From Hydrogenobacter sp. T-8 (lineage in GTDB: Bacteria > Aquificota > Aquificia > Aquificales > Aquificaceae), in NCBI RefSeq assembly GCF_011006175.1, contig NZ_CP048795.1:1666491-1730490 (forward strand): a stretch of 64,000 nt of DNA, in the 5' to 3' direction. Shown here one piece after another: positions 25,940 through 33,997 of the stretch; the first letter of the stretch is position 1; each line of letters begins with the position of its first letter. The translations under genes and the position numbers were made by a program. The notes below the pieces were generated by a model. It was given only the letters and a program-made list of their open reading frames with translations. It was not told the DNA's origin and searched no databases.

Positions 25940-26982
25940 AGGTAAGGGCTGTTGCTCTTTTCTCTGGAGGGCTGGATAGCTCCTTAGCGGTCCGCCTCCT
26001 TCAGGACCAAGGTGTTGAGGTTAAGGCACTGCACTTTTATACAGGTTTTTGTATAACCGAACATAAAAGACGCCTTGGCCTGAAGAGAGAAGACGGGTCG
26101 CACTATGTTAACCCTGCTCTCAGGGCAGCAGCCCAGCTTCAAGTTCCCCTTGAAATAGTTGACATATCCCAGGAATACTTTGACATAATCCTAAATCCAA
26201 AATATGGTTATGGCAAGAACGTAAACCCCTGTGTGGACTGCAGGATATTCATGCTCAAGAAAGCAAAGGAAATAATGGAGAAAGAGGGCTACCACTTTGT
26301 AGCCACCGGCGAAGTGCTTGGGCAAAGACCTATGAGCCAGACCTATGATAGGCTTATGCTTATAGAGAAGGAATCAGGACTTGAAGGATACATACTCAGA
26401 CCACTTTCCGCAAAACTGCTTCCGGAAACCATGCCTGAAAGGCTTAGGTGGGTAAACAGAGAAAGGCTGTTAGCCATAAGCGGGAGGGGTAGAAAGAAGC
26501 AGATAGCACTGGCAAAGAAGTATGGCATTGACTACGAACAGCCTGCCGGTGGTTGTTGCTACCTTACGGATGAAAACTACGCCTACAGGTTCAGAGAAGC
26601 CCTAAGTATAGAAGGCTTAATAACCAAGGATGACTTGGTGCTTTTTTCTGTGGGGAGGCACTTTAGACTTCCCTCTGGTGCCAAGCTCATCGTGGCAAGG
26701 AACGAGGGTGAGGTAAGGTTCCTTCAGGGCTTTAGGAACAGGTATGACCATGCATACAGAAAGGACATGAAGGGGACATTTGCCCTCATAAAGGGTAGCC
26801 TAAGAGAGGAAGAGAGAAAACTCGTGGCGGACCTTATTGCAAGGTATTCCAAGAGGGAACCCTGCGAGGTGGTCCTAAACCTAAGAGATGGCGAGCTTAC
26901 CCTTTGGGGAGAGCCAATGGAGGAAGAGCTGGTTCAATCCCTTAAAATATACAATATACAAGGAGCAAAACATGGAGCTTGA
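25936..26982 (+). CDS. PP-loop tRNA thiolation enzyme (MnmA/ThiI-like)
   Basis: 348 residues. The N-terminal PP-loop SGGLDSSLAVRLL activates a tRNA base with ATP. CVDCRIFMLKKAKEIM and PAGGCCYLTDENYA supply Cys typical of enzymes transferring sulfur to tRNA. ATGEVLGQRPMSQ is another conserved core motif. It resembles stand-alone ThiI/MnmA-like thiolases of thermophiles that lack the THUMP domain. The target base is not deducible. It overlaps iscU by 4 bases and tusA by 11, matching a sulfur relay from TusA or an Fe-S dependent mechanism. Confidence 0.75.
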   Translation: MKVRAVALFSGGLDSSLAVRLLQDQGVEVKALHFYTGFCITEHKRRLGLKREDGSHYVNPALRAAAQLQVPLEIVDISQEYFDIILNPKYGYGKNVNPCVDCRIFMLKKAKEIMEKEGYHFVATGEVLGQRPMSQTYDRLMLIEKESGLEGYILRPLSAKLLPETMPERLRWVNRERLLAISGRGRKKQIALAKKYGIDYEQPAGGCCYLTDENYAYRFREALSIEGLITKDDLVLFSVGRHFRLPSGAKLIVARNEGEVRFLQGFRNRYDHAYRKDMKGTFALIKGSLREEERKLVADLIARYSKREPCEVVLNLRDGELTLWGEPMEEELVQSLKIYNIQGAKHGA

Positions 26983-27223
26983 AAACATAAAGCCAGACGT
27001 GGTGCACGATGTGGTGGGAACCTTCTGCCCCGTGCCTGTGGCTGAGACTGCAAAGATGATAAAAACCATGCAGGTAGGTCAGGTGCTTGAATTGGTGGCA
27101 GATGACCCTGGCGTGGTGGAAGACATACCCGCATGGTGCAAGGCAACAGGTCAGGAATTTCTTGGTCTTTACGAAGAGGATGGTGAGTATCATCTTTTTG
27201 TTAAAAAGGTAAAGGAAACATGA
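26972..27223 (+). CDS. tusA: TusA-like sulfur carrier
   Basis: 83 residues. The sulfur-carrying Cys sits in GTFCPVPVAETAKMIK (CPxP motif), and GQVLELVADDPGVVEDIPAWCKATGQEFL completes the TusA fold. It relays persulfide sulfur between proteins. The frame is open from 26888, but ATG 26972 with AAGGAGC upstream gives the family length. Neighbours point to tRNA thiolation or Fe-S supply. Confidence 0.88.
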   Translation: MELENIKPDVVHDVVGTFCPVPVAETAKMIKTMQVGQVLELVADDPGVVEDIPAWCKATGQEFLGLYEEDGEYHLFVKKVKET

Positions 27224-27456
27224 GGGAGAGAATAACATTAGACACAAACCTGATGGAGCTTCTTAGGAACTTTCCACAGGCGAGGGATGTGCTTATGAAA
27301 TATGGCTATAGTGTGCTTATAGAGGAAGACATAGAGGACGTGGTAGCAGACAAGCTCACCCTCAAGGGCTTTTGCAGGTTGATGGATTTAGATGATGAAG
27401 CTCAGGGAAATCTCTGGCAGGAGATACAAGATTTATACAGACAGCTGGAGGATTAA
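27220..27456 (+). CDS. DUF1858-like small protein
   Basis: 78 residues, acidic. ITLDTNLMELLRNFPQARDVLMKYGY followed by KLTLKGFCRLMDLDDE resembles DUF1858, a domain found beside hybrid-cluster and ScdA proteins. The usual redox Cys pair is missing; only one Cys (CRL) remains. It overlaps tusA by 4 bases and precedes nfu by 2, so it is a co-translated part of the sulfur cluster. Function unknown. Confidence 0.65.
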   Translation: MRERITLDTNLMELLRNFPQARDVLMKYGYSVLIEEDIEDVVADKLTLKGFCRLMDLDDEAQGNLWQEIQDLYRQLED

Positions 27457-27458
27457 AG

Positions 27459-27710
27459 ATGGAAGAGAAGGAATTTAGAGAAGTAGAAGAAATACTAGAA
27501 AGGATTAGGCCAGCCCTTAAGGAGCACCACGGAGACCTAAAGGTGGTGGACATAAGGGAAGGCGAGGTTTACCTTCAGTTTGAGGGTGGCTGCACCGACT
27601 GCCCGATAGTGGATGTGAGCGTTAAAAATGTGGTGGATATGGCTATTAAGGGTAATCTGAGCTGGGTCAAAAGGGTAGAGATACTTCAACCCAAGTATCA
27701 GATTGGATGA
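27459..27710 (+). CDS. Nfu-type iron-sulfur carrier (NifU C-terminal domain)
   Basis: 83 residues equal to a single NifU C-terminal domain. RIRPALKEHHGDLKVVDIREGEVYLQFEGGCTDCPI contains the CxxC (CTDC) that holds a 4Fe-4S cluster between two subunits. It probably carries clusters from IscU to apoproteins. It overlaps aroE by 4 bases. Confidence 0.88.
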   Translation: MEEKEFREVEEILERIRPALKEHHGDLKVVDIREGEVYLQFEGGCTDCPIVDVSVKNVVDMAIKGNLSWVKRVEILQPKYQIG

Positions 27711-28525
27711 CCCTTGACGGAAAAACTCAAGTCTATGGCATACTGGGTTACCCGGTAAAACATTCCCTCTCCCCAGTTTTTCAGAACAAGGCCTTTGAGC
27801 ATTTCTCTATAAATGCGGTCTATGTTCCCTTTGAAGTGAAACCTGAAGAGTTTGAGACTGCCTTTAGAGGCTTGAAAGCTCTTGGTATAAAGGGCGTTAA
27901 CATAACGCTTCCCCACAAGGAGAAAGCCCTTGAACTTTCGGACTTCATAGACAGCCACGCACAAGCTATAGGTTCAGCCAACACCCTCAAGATTACAGAA
28001 GAGGGTGTGTATGCCTACAATACAGACTGGGTGGGCTTTCTGAAGGCTGTAAAGAAATTGACGCCCCAGCTTAGAAACCTAAAAGTCTTGGTGCTTGGTG
28101 CGGGTGGTTCCGCAAGGGCGGTGCTGTATGCCCTGAGGTTTGAGAAAGCTGAGGTTTTTCTATGGAACAGAACAGAGGAAAGGGCAAGAAGGCTATGTGA
28201 AGAGTTCGGATGTTTTCACATTAAAAGGCCAGAGGATGTTTTAGAAGAGGTGGAGCTTATCGTAAACACCACATCCTTAGGTTTAAAGGAAGAAGACCCT
28301 CACATATTTGACTACAAGAAACTTAACCCAAGGCACAGGGTTATGGACATAATCTACAAGGATACCCCACTCCTCAAGTCCGCAAGGGAAAGAGGATGCC
28401 TCTATCAAGATGGTCTTGATATGCTTTTGTATCAGGGTATGGAGAGCTTTAAGATATGGACGGGTTATGATGTGCCTTATGAGGTGGTAAAAAGCTCTGT
28501 GCTTGAATATTTGAATGCCATATAA
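27707..28525 (+). CDS. aroE: Shikimate dehydrogenase
   Basis: 272 residues; reduces 3-dehydroshikimate with NADPH in aromatic amino acid synthesis. GILGYPVKHSLSPVFQNKAF binds shikimate, NITLPHKEKAL holds the catalytic Lys, VLGAGGSARAVLYAL is the nucleotide loop, and WNRTEERA determines NADP binding. Its stop codon overlaps the -10 box of the following gene. Co-transcription with the sulfur genes appears incidental. Confidence 0.95.
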   Translation: MTLDGKTQVYGILGYPVKHSLSPVFQNKAFEHFSINAVYVPFEVKPEEFETAFRGLKALGIKGVNITLPHKEKALELSDFIDSHAQAIGSANTLKITEEGVYAYNTDWVGFLKAVKKLTPQLRNLKVLVLGAGGSARAVLYALRFEKAEVFLWNRTEERARRLCEEFGCFHIKRPEDVLEEVELIVNTTSLGLKEEDPHIFDYKKLNPRHRVMDIIYKDTPLLKSARERGCLYQDGLDMLLYQGMESFKIWTGYDVPYEVVKSSVLEYLNAI

Positions 28526-28526
28526 T
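28521..28526 (+). promoter_or_regulatory. -10 box of the HARP gene
   Basis: TATAAT overlaps the aroE stop codon (TAA 28523-28525). Twelve bases separate it from ATG 28539, leaving a 5' leader of about 5 bases without a proper ribosome site. The convergent RNA ligase gene has the same TATAAT with a 12-base gap at its own start. Confidence 0.4.
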
Positions 28527-28538
28527 TAATATGCAGGG

Positions 28539-29120
28539 ATGGAATCTTTTGTTTTAGATACAAGCGTATTTACCAATCCAGATGTATACTCACAGTTTGA
28601 GAAAGACCAGCTCGGTGCTATAGAAAACTTTATAACTCTTGCATCTCACAGCAGAGCAAAGTTTTTTATGCCCACCTCTGTTTATGAGGAGTTCAACAAG
28701 ATGGTAGAGCTCGGAAGTCTAAAGCCAAGGTTTGAGCTTGCGGTAAGGATTCGCTCTCCAAGGAGGTTTAACCTCATGGTTCCTGCGGAGTTTCTATATG
28801 AGTTCATAGAGGAGGTGCGCTACAGGATAAACAAGGGACTAAGGATAGCGGAAGAGCATACAAAAGAGGCTGGAAGACTTGCACAGGAGGATGTGGGAAA
28901 ACTCATAAACAAGCTCAGGGAGAAATACAGAGAGGCTCTGAGGACTGGGATAATAGATAGCAAAGAAGACCTTGATGTGCTTTTGCTTGCCTACGAGCTT
29001 GATGGCATCCTTGTGTCTGGTGATGAGGGTCTCAGAAACTGGGCGGACAAAGTGGGCATAAAGCTCATAGACCCAAGGAGTTTTAGAGTAATACTTGAAA
29101 GCTACGCACTTAGAACCTAA
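28539..29120 (+). CDS. HARP: protein-only RNase P (RNA ligase partner protein)
   Basis: 193-residue PIN-domain nuclease of the HARP family (homologues of Aquifex RNase P), which removes 5' leaders from pre-tRNA without an RNA subunit. Conserved acids are at D7 (FVLDTSVF), D140 and D144 (DSKED) and D162 (SGDEG), corresponding, allowing a 2-residue offset, to the catalytic acids I recall for Aquifex Aq_880. The middle (about 85-135) is the helical protrusion, [22 protein letters not shown] onward. Databases often label the family RNA ligase partner because it sits beside a Pab1020-type ligase, exactly as here (convergent, 4-base overlap). Confidence 0.9.
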   Translation: MESFVLDTSVFTNPDVYSQFEKDQLGAIENFITLASHSRAKFFMPTSVYEEFNKMVELGSLKPRFELAVRIRSPRRFNLMVPAEFLYEFIEEVRYRINKGLRIAEEHTKEAGRLAQEDVGKLINKLREKYREALRTGIIDSKEDLDVLLLAYELDGILVSGDEGLRNWADKVGIKLIDPRSFRVILESYALRT

Positions 29121-30214
29121 TCTATAAGAGAGCCACCTTTTAAAAGGTGTCCCAGAAGCCCTGTCATATTAAGGAAAACCTTTTCAAACTCCAAAAGCCA
29201 AAACTCTCCTTCTTGCCTTAGTGATAGCTGGTTTACCTGTATGTGGACGGATGCATGTTTCATCTGTTCCATGAATATTAGGGCGTTTTCCCTTTTTCTA
29301 AACTTACATCTAAATACCCTACGGACTTTACCTTCTTCCCTTGCCATTTTACATGCTTGAAAAAGACCGCTCAAAAAGGCCTCTCCAAGCTCTCTGAAAA
29401 GCTCTTGAGTTTTTTCCAAACCTTCCTCTTCTATAAACAAGGCAAGCCTTAATAGCCTGTTGGTGTAGTAGTCTGCGGGAATTCCGAGCATATTGAGAGA
29501 CGTAATCCTTATATCGTTAAGATTGGCGTAGCTGGTAATATACTTTACTCTTTTATCCCTCTCTGAGTCTTCCTTTAGAACCACGCCTTCCCTTTTTTCC
29601 TCATTTAGCCTTCTGAGGAGAGCCTTTAGGTCTTCTATCTGCTTTGGAGTGTATAGTCCATACCTCTCCACGCTGGGAAGGTTGTATTTTTCAATAAGCC
29701 TTAGCTTTTCCCTGTAGGGCAGGAAACCTTGACGGTTTTTTTGCATTATATCAAAGAGGAAAAACTTCACATCCTCTTTCACATAGGGAGGGCTTTCCTC
29801 CACGTAGGGGTTTTCAGGTCCTGCTACTTCCATGCATAACACGAGGTCTGGATTTTCCTCAAAAAAGACTGGGTCTATGAAGTCCAGAACCCTGTCGGTG
29901 CTGAAGGCACACACATAGCCTCCTCTTGTGAGGGCATATATTTCCCCTTCATGCATAAAGACCCTAACGTTGTAACCATCTACCTTCTCCTCAACCCAGA
30001 AAGGGGCTTGGAACTGCTCTGGTATGCCTGTGGTGAGCTGAAATATTCTACCTATATGTGGATAACCCCATAAAATGTTATCTTTGAAGAGGAGGGTGCC
30101 ACGGGGCACTTCTTTAAAGTCGTCAGTAAACCTCAAATACTCAAGGTTTCCAAAGGTTTCGCTCCTTAGCTTATTTTTCCTGAGGGCCTCTTTTAAGGTT
30201 TCTTCTGCAATCAT
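29117..30214 (-). CDS. RNA ligase, Pab1020 (Rnl3) family
   Basis: 365-residue ATP-dependent nucleotidyltransferase that joins or circularises RNA. Motif I is VEEKVDGYN with adenylated Lys at 77, motif III-like [13 protein letters not shown], motif [12 protein letters not shown], motif V KYITSY. The C-terminal helical domain (about 250-365) is the dimerisation part of this family. The natural substrate is unknown. TATAAT lies 12 bases before its ATG and no ribosome site is seen. The 3' end overlaps HARP by 4 bases, which keeps the two as a conserved pair. Confidence 0.88.
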   Translation of the reverse strand: MIAEETLKEALRKNKLRSETFGNLEYLRFTDDFKEVPRGTLLFKDNILWGYPHIGRIFQLTTGIPEQFQAPFWVEEKVDGYNVRVFMHEGEIYALTRGGYVCAFSTDRVLDFIDPVFFEENPDLVLCMEVAGPENPYVEESPPYVKEDVKFFLFDIMQKNRQGFLPYREKLRLIEKYNLPSVERYGLYTPKQIEDLKALLRRLNEEKREGVVLKEDSERDKRVKYITSYANLNDIRITSLNMLGIPADYYTNRLLRLALFIEEEGLEKTQELFRELGEAFLSGLFQACKMAREEGKVRRVFRCKFRKRENALIFMEQMKHASVHIQVNQLSLRQEGEFWLLEFEKVFLNMTGLLGHLLKGGSLID

Positions 30215-30226
30215 ATACAGGTTTTA

Positions 30227-30232
30227 ATTATA
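30227..30232 (-). promoter_or_regulatory. -10 box of the RNA ligase gene
   Basis: TATAAT on the minus strand (30232-30227) ends 12 bases before ATG 30214. There is no Shine-Dalgarno sequence between them and no good -35. The predicted leader is about 5 bases. Confidence 0.4.
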
Positions 30233-30256
30233 ATTTCTTTTTGGTGGAGGTGAGGC

Positions 30257-31108
30257 GTGAAAAGTTTACACTTTGAGGGTTTTAGCTCCCTAGCCCATTT
30301 TTTAGTCTTTATACTGCTTATGCTATTCCTTGTTTTTGCAGGCAACCCTTTGGTTGTTGTGCAGTCTGGCTTTGTGGGTGTAAAGAGAACCTTAGGTAAG
30401 ATTGACCCAGTGCCACTAAGGGAGGGTCTGCACCTTAGAATTCCTCTTTTGCAGACAGTGGAAAAGATAGAGATAAGGACAAGGGCTGTGGAGTTCACAA
30501 AAGAAAAGCAAAACCCCATAAGCAGTCTTTCTAAGGATGGTCTACCTGTTAATATGGATGTGGCGGTGCTTTATAGAGTTGACGCTAACAAAGCCCCAGA
30601 GCTTATAAGAGAATACGGACCTGACTACGAGGAGAAAATAATAAAGCAGATAGTGAGGACTTCTGTAAGGGATGCCATAGCGGAGATGGAAAGCTCTGTA
30701 GTTTACCAAGAGAGACAAAAGCTACAAGAGAAGATAAAAAGGGAAGTTAGCGAGCAACTTACAAGAAGATACCTAATTCTTGAGGATGTGCTTATAAGGG
30801 ACATAAGGCTTCCAGAGAGCGTGGTTAAGGCAATAGAGGAAAAGCGAAAAGCCTATGAAGAGGCTCAAAGGATGCAGTTTCTTTTAGAGAAGGAAAAGCT
30901 TGAAGCGGAGAGGAAAAAGGTAGAGGCTCAAGGTATAGCGGAAGCCAACAGAATAATAGCAGGCTCGCTAACAAGGGAATACCTCATGTGGAAGTTTATA
31001 GAAAACATCCAAGAATACGCCAGAAGCCAGAACAACACTATAATACTCCTGCCTTACGATACGAGGATGACGCCTATAATAAATGTCCCTCAGGGAGGTA
31101 AAAGATGA
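30257..31108 (+). CDS. SPFH/prohibitin-family membrane protein
   Basis: 283 residues. One N-terminal transmembrane helix (about 15-37, FLVFILLMLFLVFAG) is followed by the SPFH domain (VVQSGFVGVKRTLGKIDPVPLREGLHLRIPLLQTVEKIEIRT) and a long charged coiled coil (about 190-240). It resembles prohibitin and HflC/HflK, which form membrane rings around FtsH-type proteases. It starts at GTG 30257 with GGAGGTGAGG upstream. The next gene overlaps by 4 bases. Confidence 0.85.
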   Translation: MKSLHFEGFSSLAHFLVFILLMLFLVFAGNPLVVVQSGFVGVKRTLGKIDPVPLREGLHLRIPLLQTVEKIEIRTRAVEFTKEKQNPISSLSKDGLPVNMDVAVLYRVDANKAPELIREYGPDYEEKIIKQIVRTSVRDAIAEMESSVVYQERQKLQEKIKREVSEQLTRRYLILEDVLIRDIRLPESVVKAIEEKRKAYEEAQRMQFLLEKEKLEAERKKVEAQGIAEANRIIAGSLTREYLMWKFIENIQEYARSQNNTIILLPYDTRMTPIINVPQGGKR

Positions 31109-32481
31109 TAAAGTTTGGCACAGACGGATGGAGAGCCATAATAGGTGATACTTTTACCTTTGAAAACGTAAGAAAGGTAGCCTACGCACATGCAAAGGTC
31201 TTAGAAAGGCAAGGGAAAAAGAAGGTGGTGGTGGGCTACGATAATCGTTTTATGTCAGAAAGGTTTGCTCTTGAAGTTTACAGGGTTTTTAAAACCCTGG
31301 GCTTTGAGTGTTATCTTAGCATAAAGTCTTGCACCACTCCTATGGTCTCCTTTGCGGTTAAGTATATGGGCTTTGACAACGGAGTTATGATAACTGCGTC
31401 GCATAATCCACCAGAATATAACGGATATAAGATAAAGGACTCCTTTGGTGGCTCTGCTACTCCAGAGTTTATAGCACGGGTAGAGGATGAGATAAAAAGG
31501 TCAGAGGATATAAAACCAGAGAAGTTTGAACCAGAGTATGTAAACATCTGGGGAGAGTATATGAGGGAGATAAAGAGAAGGGTAAGTATGGAGCTTTTTA
31601 GTCAAAAAGACCTTTCTCTGGTGCACGATGCCATGTATGGTTCTGCTCTTGGCACATACTCACATGTGCTATCTGGAACAAGAGTTTCAGTAAGCAGTAT
31701 AAGAAGCTACAGAGACCCACTCTTTGGAGGACATGCACCAGAGCCAGTAGAGAAACACCTTGAACCTCTCATTATGAAAGTTAGGGCTGTGGGTGCAAAC
31801 CTTGGCATAGCCAACGACGGAGATGGAGACCGTATAGCCTTGGTGGATGAAAAAGGGAACTTTATAAACTCACAACTTATTTATGTGCTTTTGCTCTATC
31901 ACCTTTTGAAAAACAAGGGCAAAAGAGATGGCGTGGTGGTAAAGACCGTGTCCACCACATACTTGGTAGACAGGATATGCAGGAAGGAGGGTGTTGAGCT
32001 AAGAGAGGTGGCGGTTGGCTTTAAGAACATAAATGAGGTAATCCTTAGGGAAAAGGTCATATTCGGCGGTGAAGAGAGCGGAGGCTACGGTATTGTGGAC
32101 TTTTTACCAGAAAGGGACGGGCTTTTTGCGGGTCTTAATATACTGGAACTTTTAATCCTGAAAGACAGTCCACTCTCTGAGATAATATCAGAAATATTCA
32201 GGGAATACGGAGAGGCATATTTCAGAAGGATTGACCTTCATGCGGAGGAAGATAAAAAGCAAAGGCTTAAGGAGCTCATAGAGAACCCACCAGAAAGGTT
32301 GGGCGACCTTAAAGTTGTAAAGACTATAACTCTGGATGGTCTAAAGCTGATTTTTGAAGGAGATGGGTGGGTGCTTTTTAGAGCCTCTGGCACAGAACCC
32401 CTTATAAGGGTCTATGCAGAGATGCCCAGCAAGGAAGGGACAGAACAAGTCCTCACGAAGGCGGTAGAGCTTTTCGATTGA
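31105..32481 (+). CDS. Phosphoglucomutase/phosphomannomutase
   Basis: 458-residue alpha-D-phosphohexomutase. KFGTDGWRAIIGD at the start, catalytic phosphoserine loop ITASHNPPEYNGYK, metal loop NDGDGDRIALVDE, sugar loop GGEESGGYG and phosphate loop RASGTEPLIRVY are all present. It interconverts hexose 1- and 6-phosphates for polysaccharide synthesis. Which sugar is not clear. GGGAGG in the end of the SPFH gene serves as ribosome site. The 3' end overlaps the chaperone gene by 29 bases. Confidence 0.92.
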   Translation: MIKFGTDGWRAIIGDTFTFENVRKVAYAHAKVLERQGKKKVVVGYDNRFMSERFALEVYRVFKTLGFECYLSIKSCTTPMVSFAVKYMGFDNGVMITASHNPPEYNGYKIKDSFGGSATPEFIARVEDEIKRSEDIKPEKFEPEYVNIWGEYMREIKRRVSMELFSQKDLSLVHDAMYGSALGTYSHVLSGTRVSVSSIRSYRDPLFGGHAPEPVEKHLEPLIMKVRAVGANLGIANDGDGDRIALVDEKGNFINSQLIYVLLLYHLLKNKGKRDGVVVKTVSTTYLVDRICRKEGVELREVAVGFKNINEVILREKVIFGGEESGGYGIVDFLPERDGLFAGLNILELLILKDSPLSEIISEIFREYGEAYFRRIDLHAEEDKKQRLKELIENPPERLGDLKVVKTITLDGLKLIFEGDGWVLFRASGTEPLIRVYAEMPSKEGTEQVLTKAVELFD

Positions 32482-33145
32482 CAAAACCACACTCCCAGGT
32501 GGAACCTTCAAGCATCTCCCTTCTATACTCTGTGATGTCCAGTATACCTTTTATTTCCTGTCTTTCTCTGTCAAGGAAGGAGCGCATTAGCTTAGACATA
32601 AGCCTGTAGTATTCCTCTTGAGTTTCTCCTTCAACAAGTTGGCAAAAGAGCCTATACCACCTTCCGAGATGTTCCCTGAAGAAATCCTCATAACCTTTAC
32701 CAGCTATCTCCTTCTTCTCTACTTCGTCAGCGTGGACCTTCTTTAAAAGCAACAGGCTCAAAAACTCCAGCTGTGGAATCAACCCATCTGGTTCATATCC
32801 CTGCTTTACCTCAAGCCCGAAGGCTCTGTAAAAACCTTCTATGTCCGCAAGCTCGTGGGCTTTCCTTCCCGCCTTCTCAAGCTCATATGCGGTCTCCCAG
32901 TTTGGTACCTTAAGAGATGTGATAAAGAGGGAACTCCACTCACACTGAAGGTCTAAAAGCCTCTCTTCCCTTTCGTAATCTTGCAGGCAGGTTTTCATGG
33001 CATTAATGTCAAAGTCGATGCCAAGGCTTTTAAGACATAAGGATAGGTCATCAAGAGCCTCTTTCAAAGTCTTCAGCGTTTCCTCCCCCGGATACTCAAA
33101 AGCCAACGATAGAAACCTGTAAAGGAAAGCTTTATAAAGCTCCAT
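32453..33145 (-). CDS. TorD/DmsD-family molybdoenzyme chaperone
   Basis: 230 residues, all-helical, cytoplasmic. The family core is QCEWSSLFI, then EPDGLIPQLEFLSLLLLKK and YEDFFREHLGRWYRLFCQLV. Such chaperones hold the apo-catalytic subunit until the molybdenum cofactor is in place and proof-read Tat export. It is last in the operon with the alpha, beta and gamma genes, one base after the gamma gene, so it should serve that enzyme. Confidence 0.85.
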   Translation of the reverse strand: MELYKAFLYRFLSLAFEYPGEETLKTLKEALDDLSLCLKSLGIDFDINAMKTCLQDYEREERLLDLQCEWSSLFITSLKVPNWETAYELEKAGRKAHELADIEGFYRAFGLEVKQGYEPDGLIPQLEFLSLLLLKKVHADEVEKKEIAGKGYEDFFREHLGRWYRLFCQLVEGETQEEYYRLMSKLMRSFLDRERQEIKGILDITEYRREMLEGSTWECGFVNRKALPPS

Positions 33146-33146
33146 C

Positions 33147-33983
33147 TTACTCTATCCTCAACTTTATCCATGAATAGCTTAAAGACTTTCTCGCACCAAC
33201 CTCTCCGTTAGAGCCGTCCCATACCGCAAAGCTGACAAAAGTTTCCTTGCCAGGTCCCCACTCGGGGTTTGAAGTGCTCTCCTCTACAAAAGCCCTTTTT
33301 ATAACCACATACCATTTCCCATTTCTATATACACCTTTGCCTTCTGCTCCCTGTATATCCTTCCACGTGGAAGATCCATAGCCCTCTGCTACCACCTCCC
33401 TTACCGGTGTGTTAAAGGTGTTCTTTCTGAAAACCTTTTCACCCCCTATATAGTTCAGAGCATACTGATTAGCCCAGTTCTCAGGGTACTTATATGGTGG
33501 GTCTGCATGGGGATACCAGTCGTAAGCATAATTAGGGTATATCTTGGCGGTATCAGAATAGCCCTTTTCTATATTCTCTTGTCTGAAGGCTGCCCAGTGT
33601 AGTATTAAGACCCTCTGTCCCTTGTCTCCCATAGTTATTGGAACATCTGCGGATGGCCTGTAAGGAATTTGAATTGCTACCGCATCAGAGAATTTACCTA
33701 TTAAGTGAAACCTATCTTCGGTTTTATCGGACCAAACTAAATGGAAAGCTATGTTTTTACCATCATTAAGACATTTGACAGAAATACTCGTTATTGAGGG
33801 CTTAAGTTCCATTGGAGGCACAACCGCCTGACCACTGAGAGAAATATCTACAGGCTTGATATTTGTCCACGCCTTATCAAGCGGGTCCAGTGGAAGGCTT
33901 TTTACTCTTTTGCATACTATCTCTTGAGAAAAAACAACACCTGAAAGCACAAGTCCTAAAATTAAAGCTCCTGTATATCTCAT
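33147..33983 (-). CDS. Gamma subunit, haem b protein of a type II DMSO-reductase-family enzyme
   Basis: 278 residues with a Sec signal peptide (about 1-19, ending VVFSQ). The body, LDKAWTNIKPVDISLSGQAVVPPMELKP and then NIAFHLVWSDKTED, matches the EbdC/SerC/NXR gamma type, which binds one haem b in the periplasm, usually through Lys and Met. It would pass electrons between the beta subunit and a soluble cytochrome. Strong ribosome site AAGGAGGAGG. Only two Cys, no CxxCH. Confidence 0.82.
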   Translation of the reverse strand: MRYTGALILGLVLSGVVFSQEIVCKRVKSLPLDPLDKAWTNIKPVDISLSGQAVVPPMELKPSITSISVKCLNDGKNIAFHLVWSDKTEDRFHLIGKFSDAVAIQIPYRPSADVPITMGDKGQRVLILHWAAFRQENIEKGYSDTAKIYPNYAYDWYPHADPPYKYPENWANQYALNYIGGEKVFRKNTFNTPVREVVAEGYGSSTWKDIQGAEGKGVYRNGKWYVVIKRAFVEESTSNPEWGPGKETFVSFAVWDGSNGEVGARKSLSYSWIKLRIE

Positions 33984-33997
33984 GGCTAACCTCCTCC

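Noticed and set aside
28539-29120. VapC-type toxin of a toxin-antitoxin pair
   Set aside because: The PIN domain has the long helical insertion and the acid positions of HARP, no antitoxin gene is adjacent, and the RNA ligase neighbour is the HARP hallmark.
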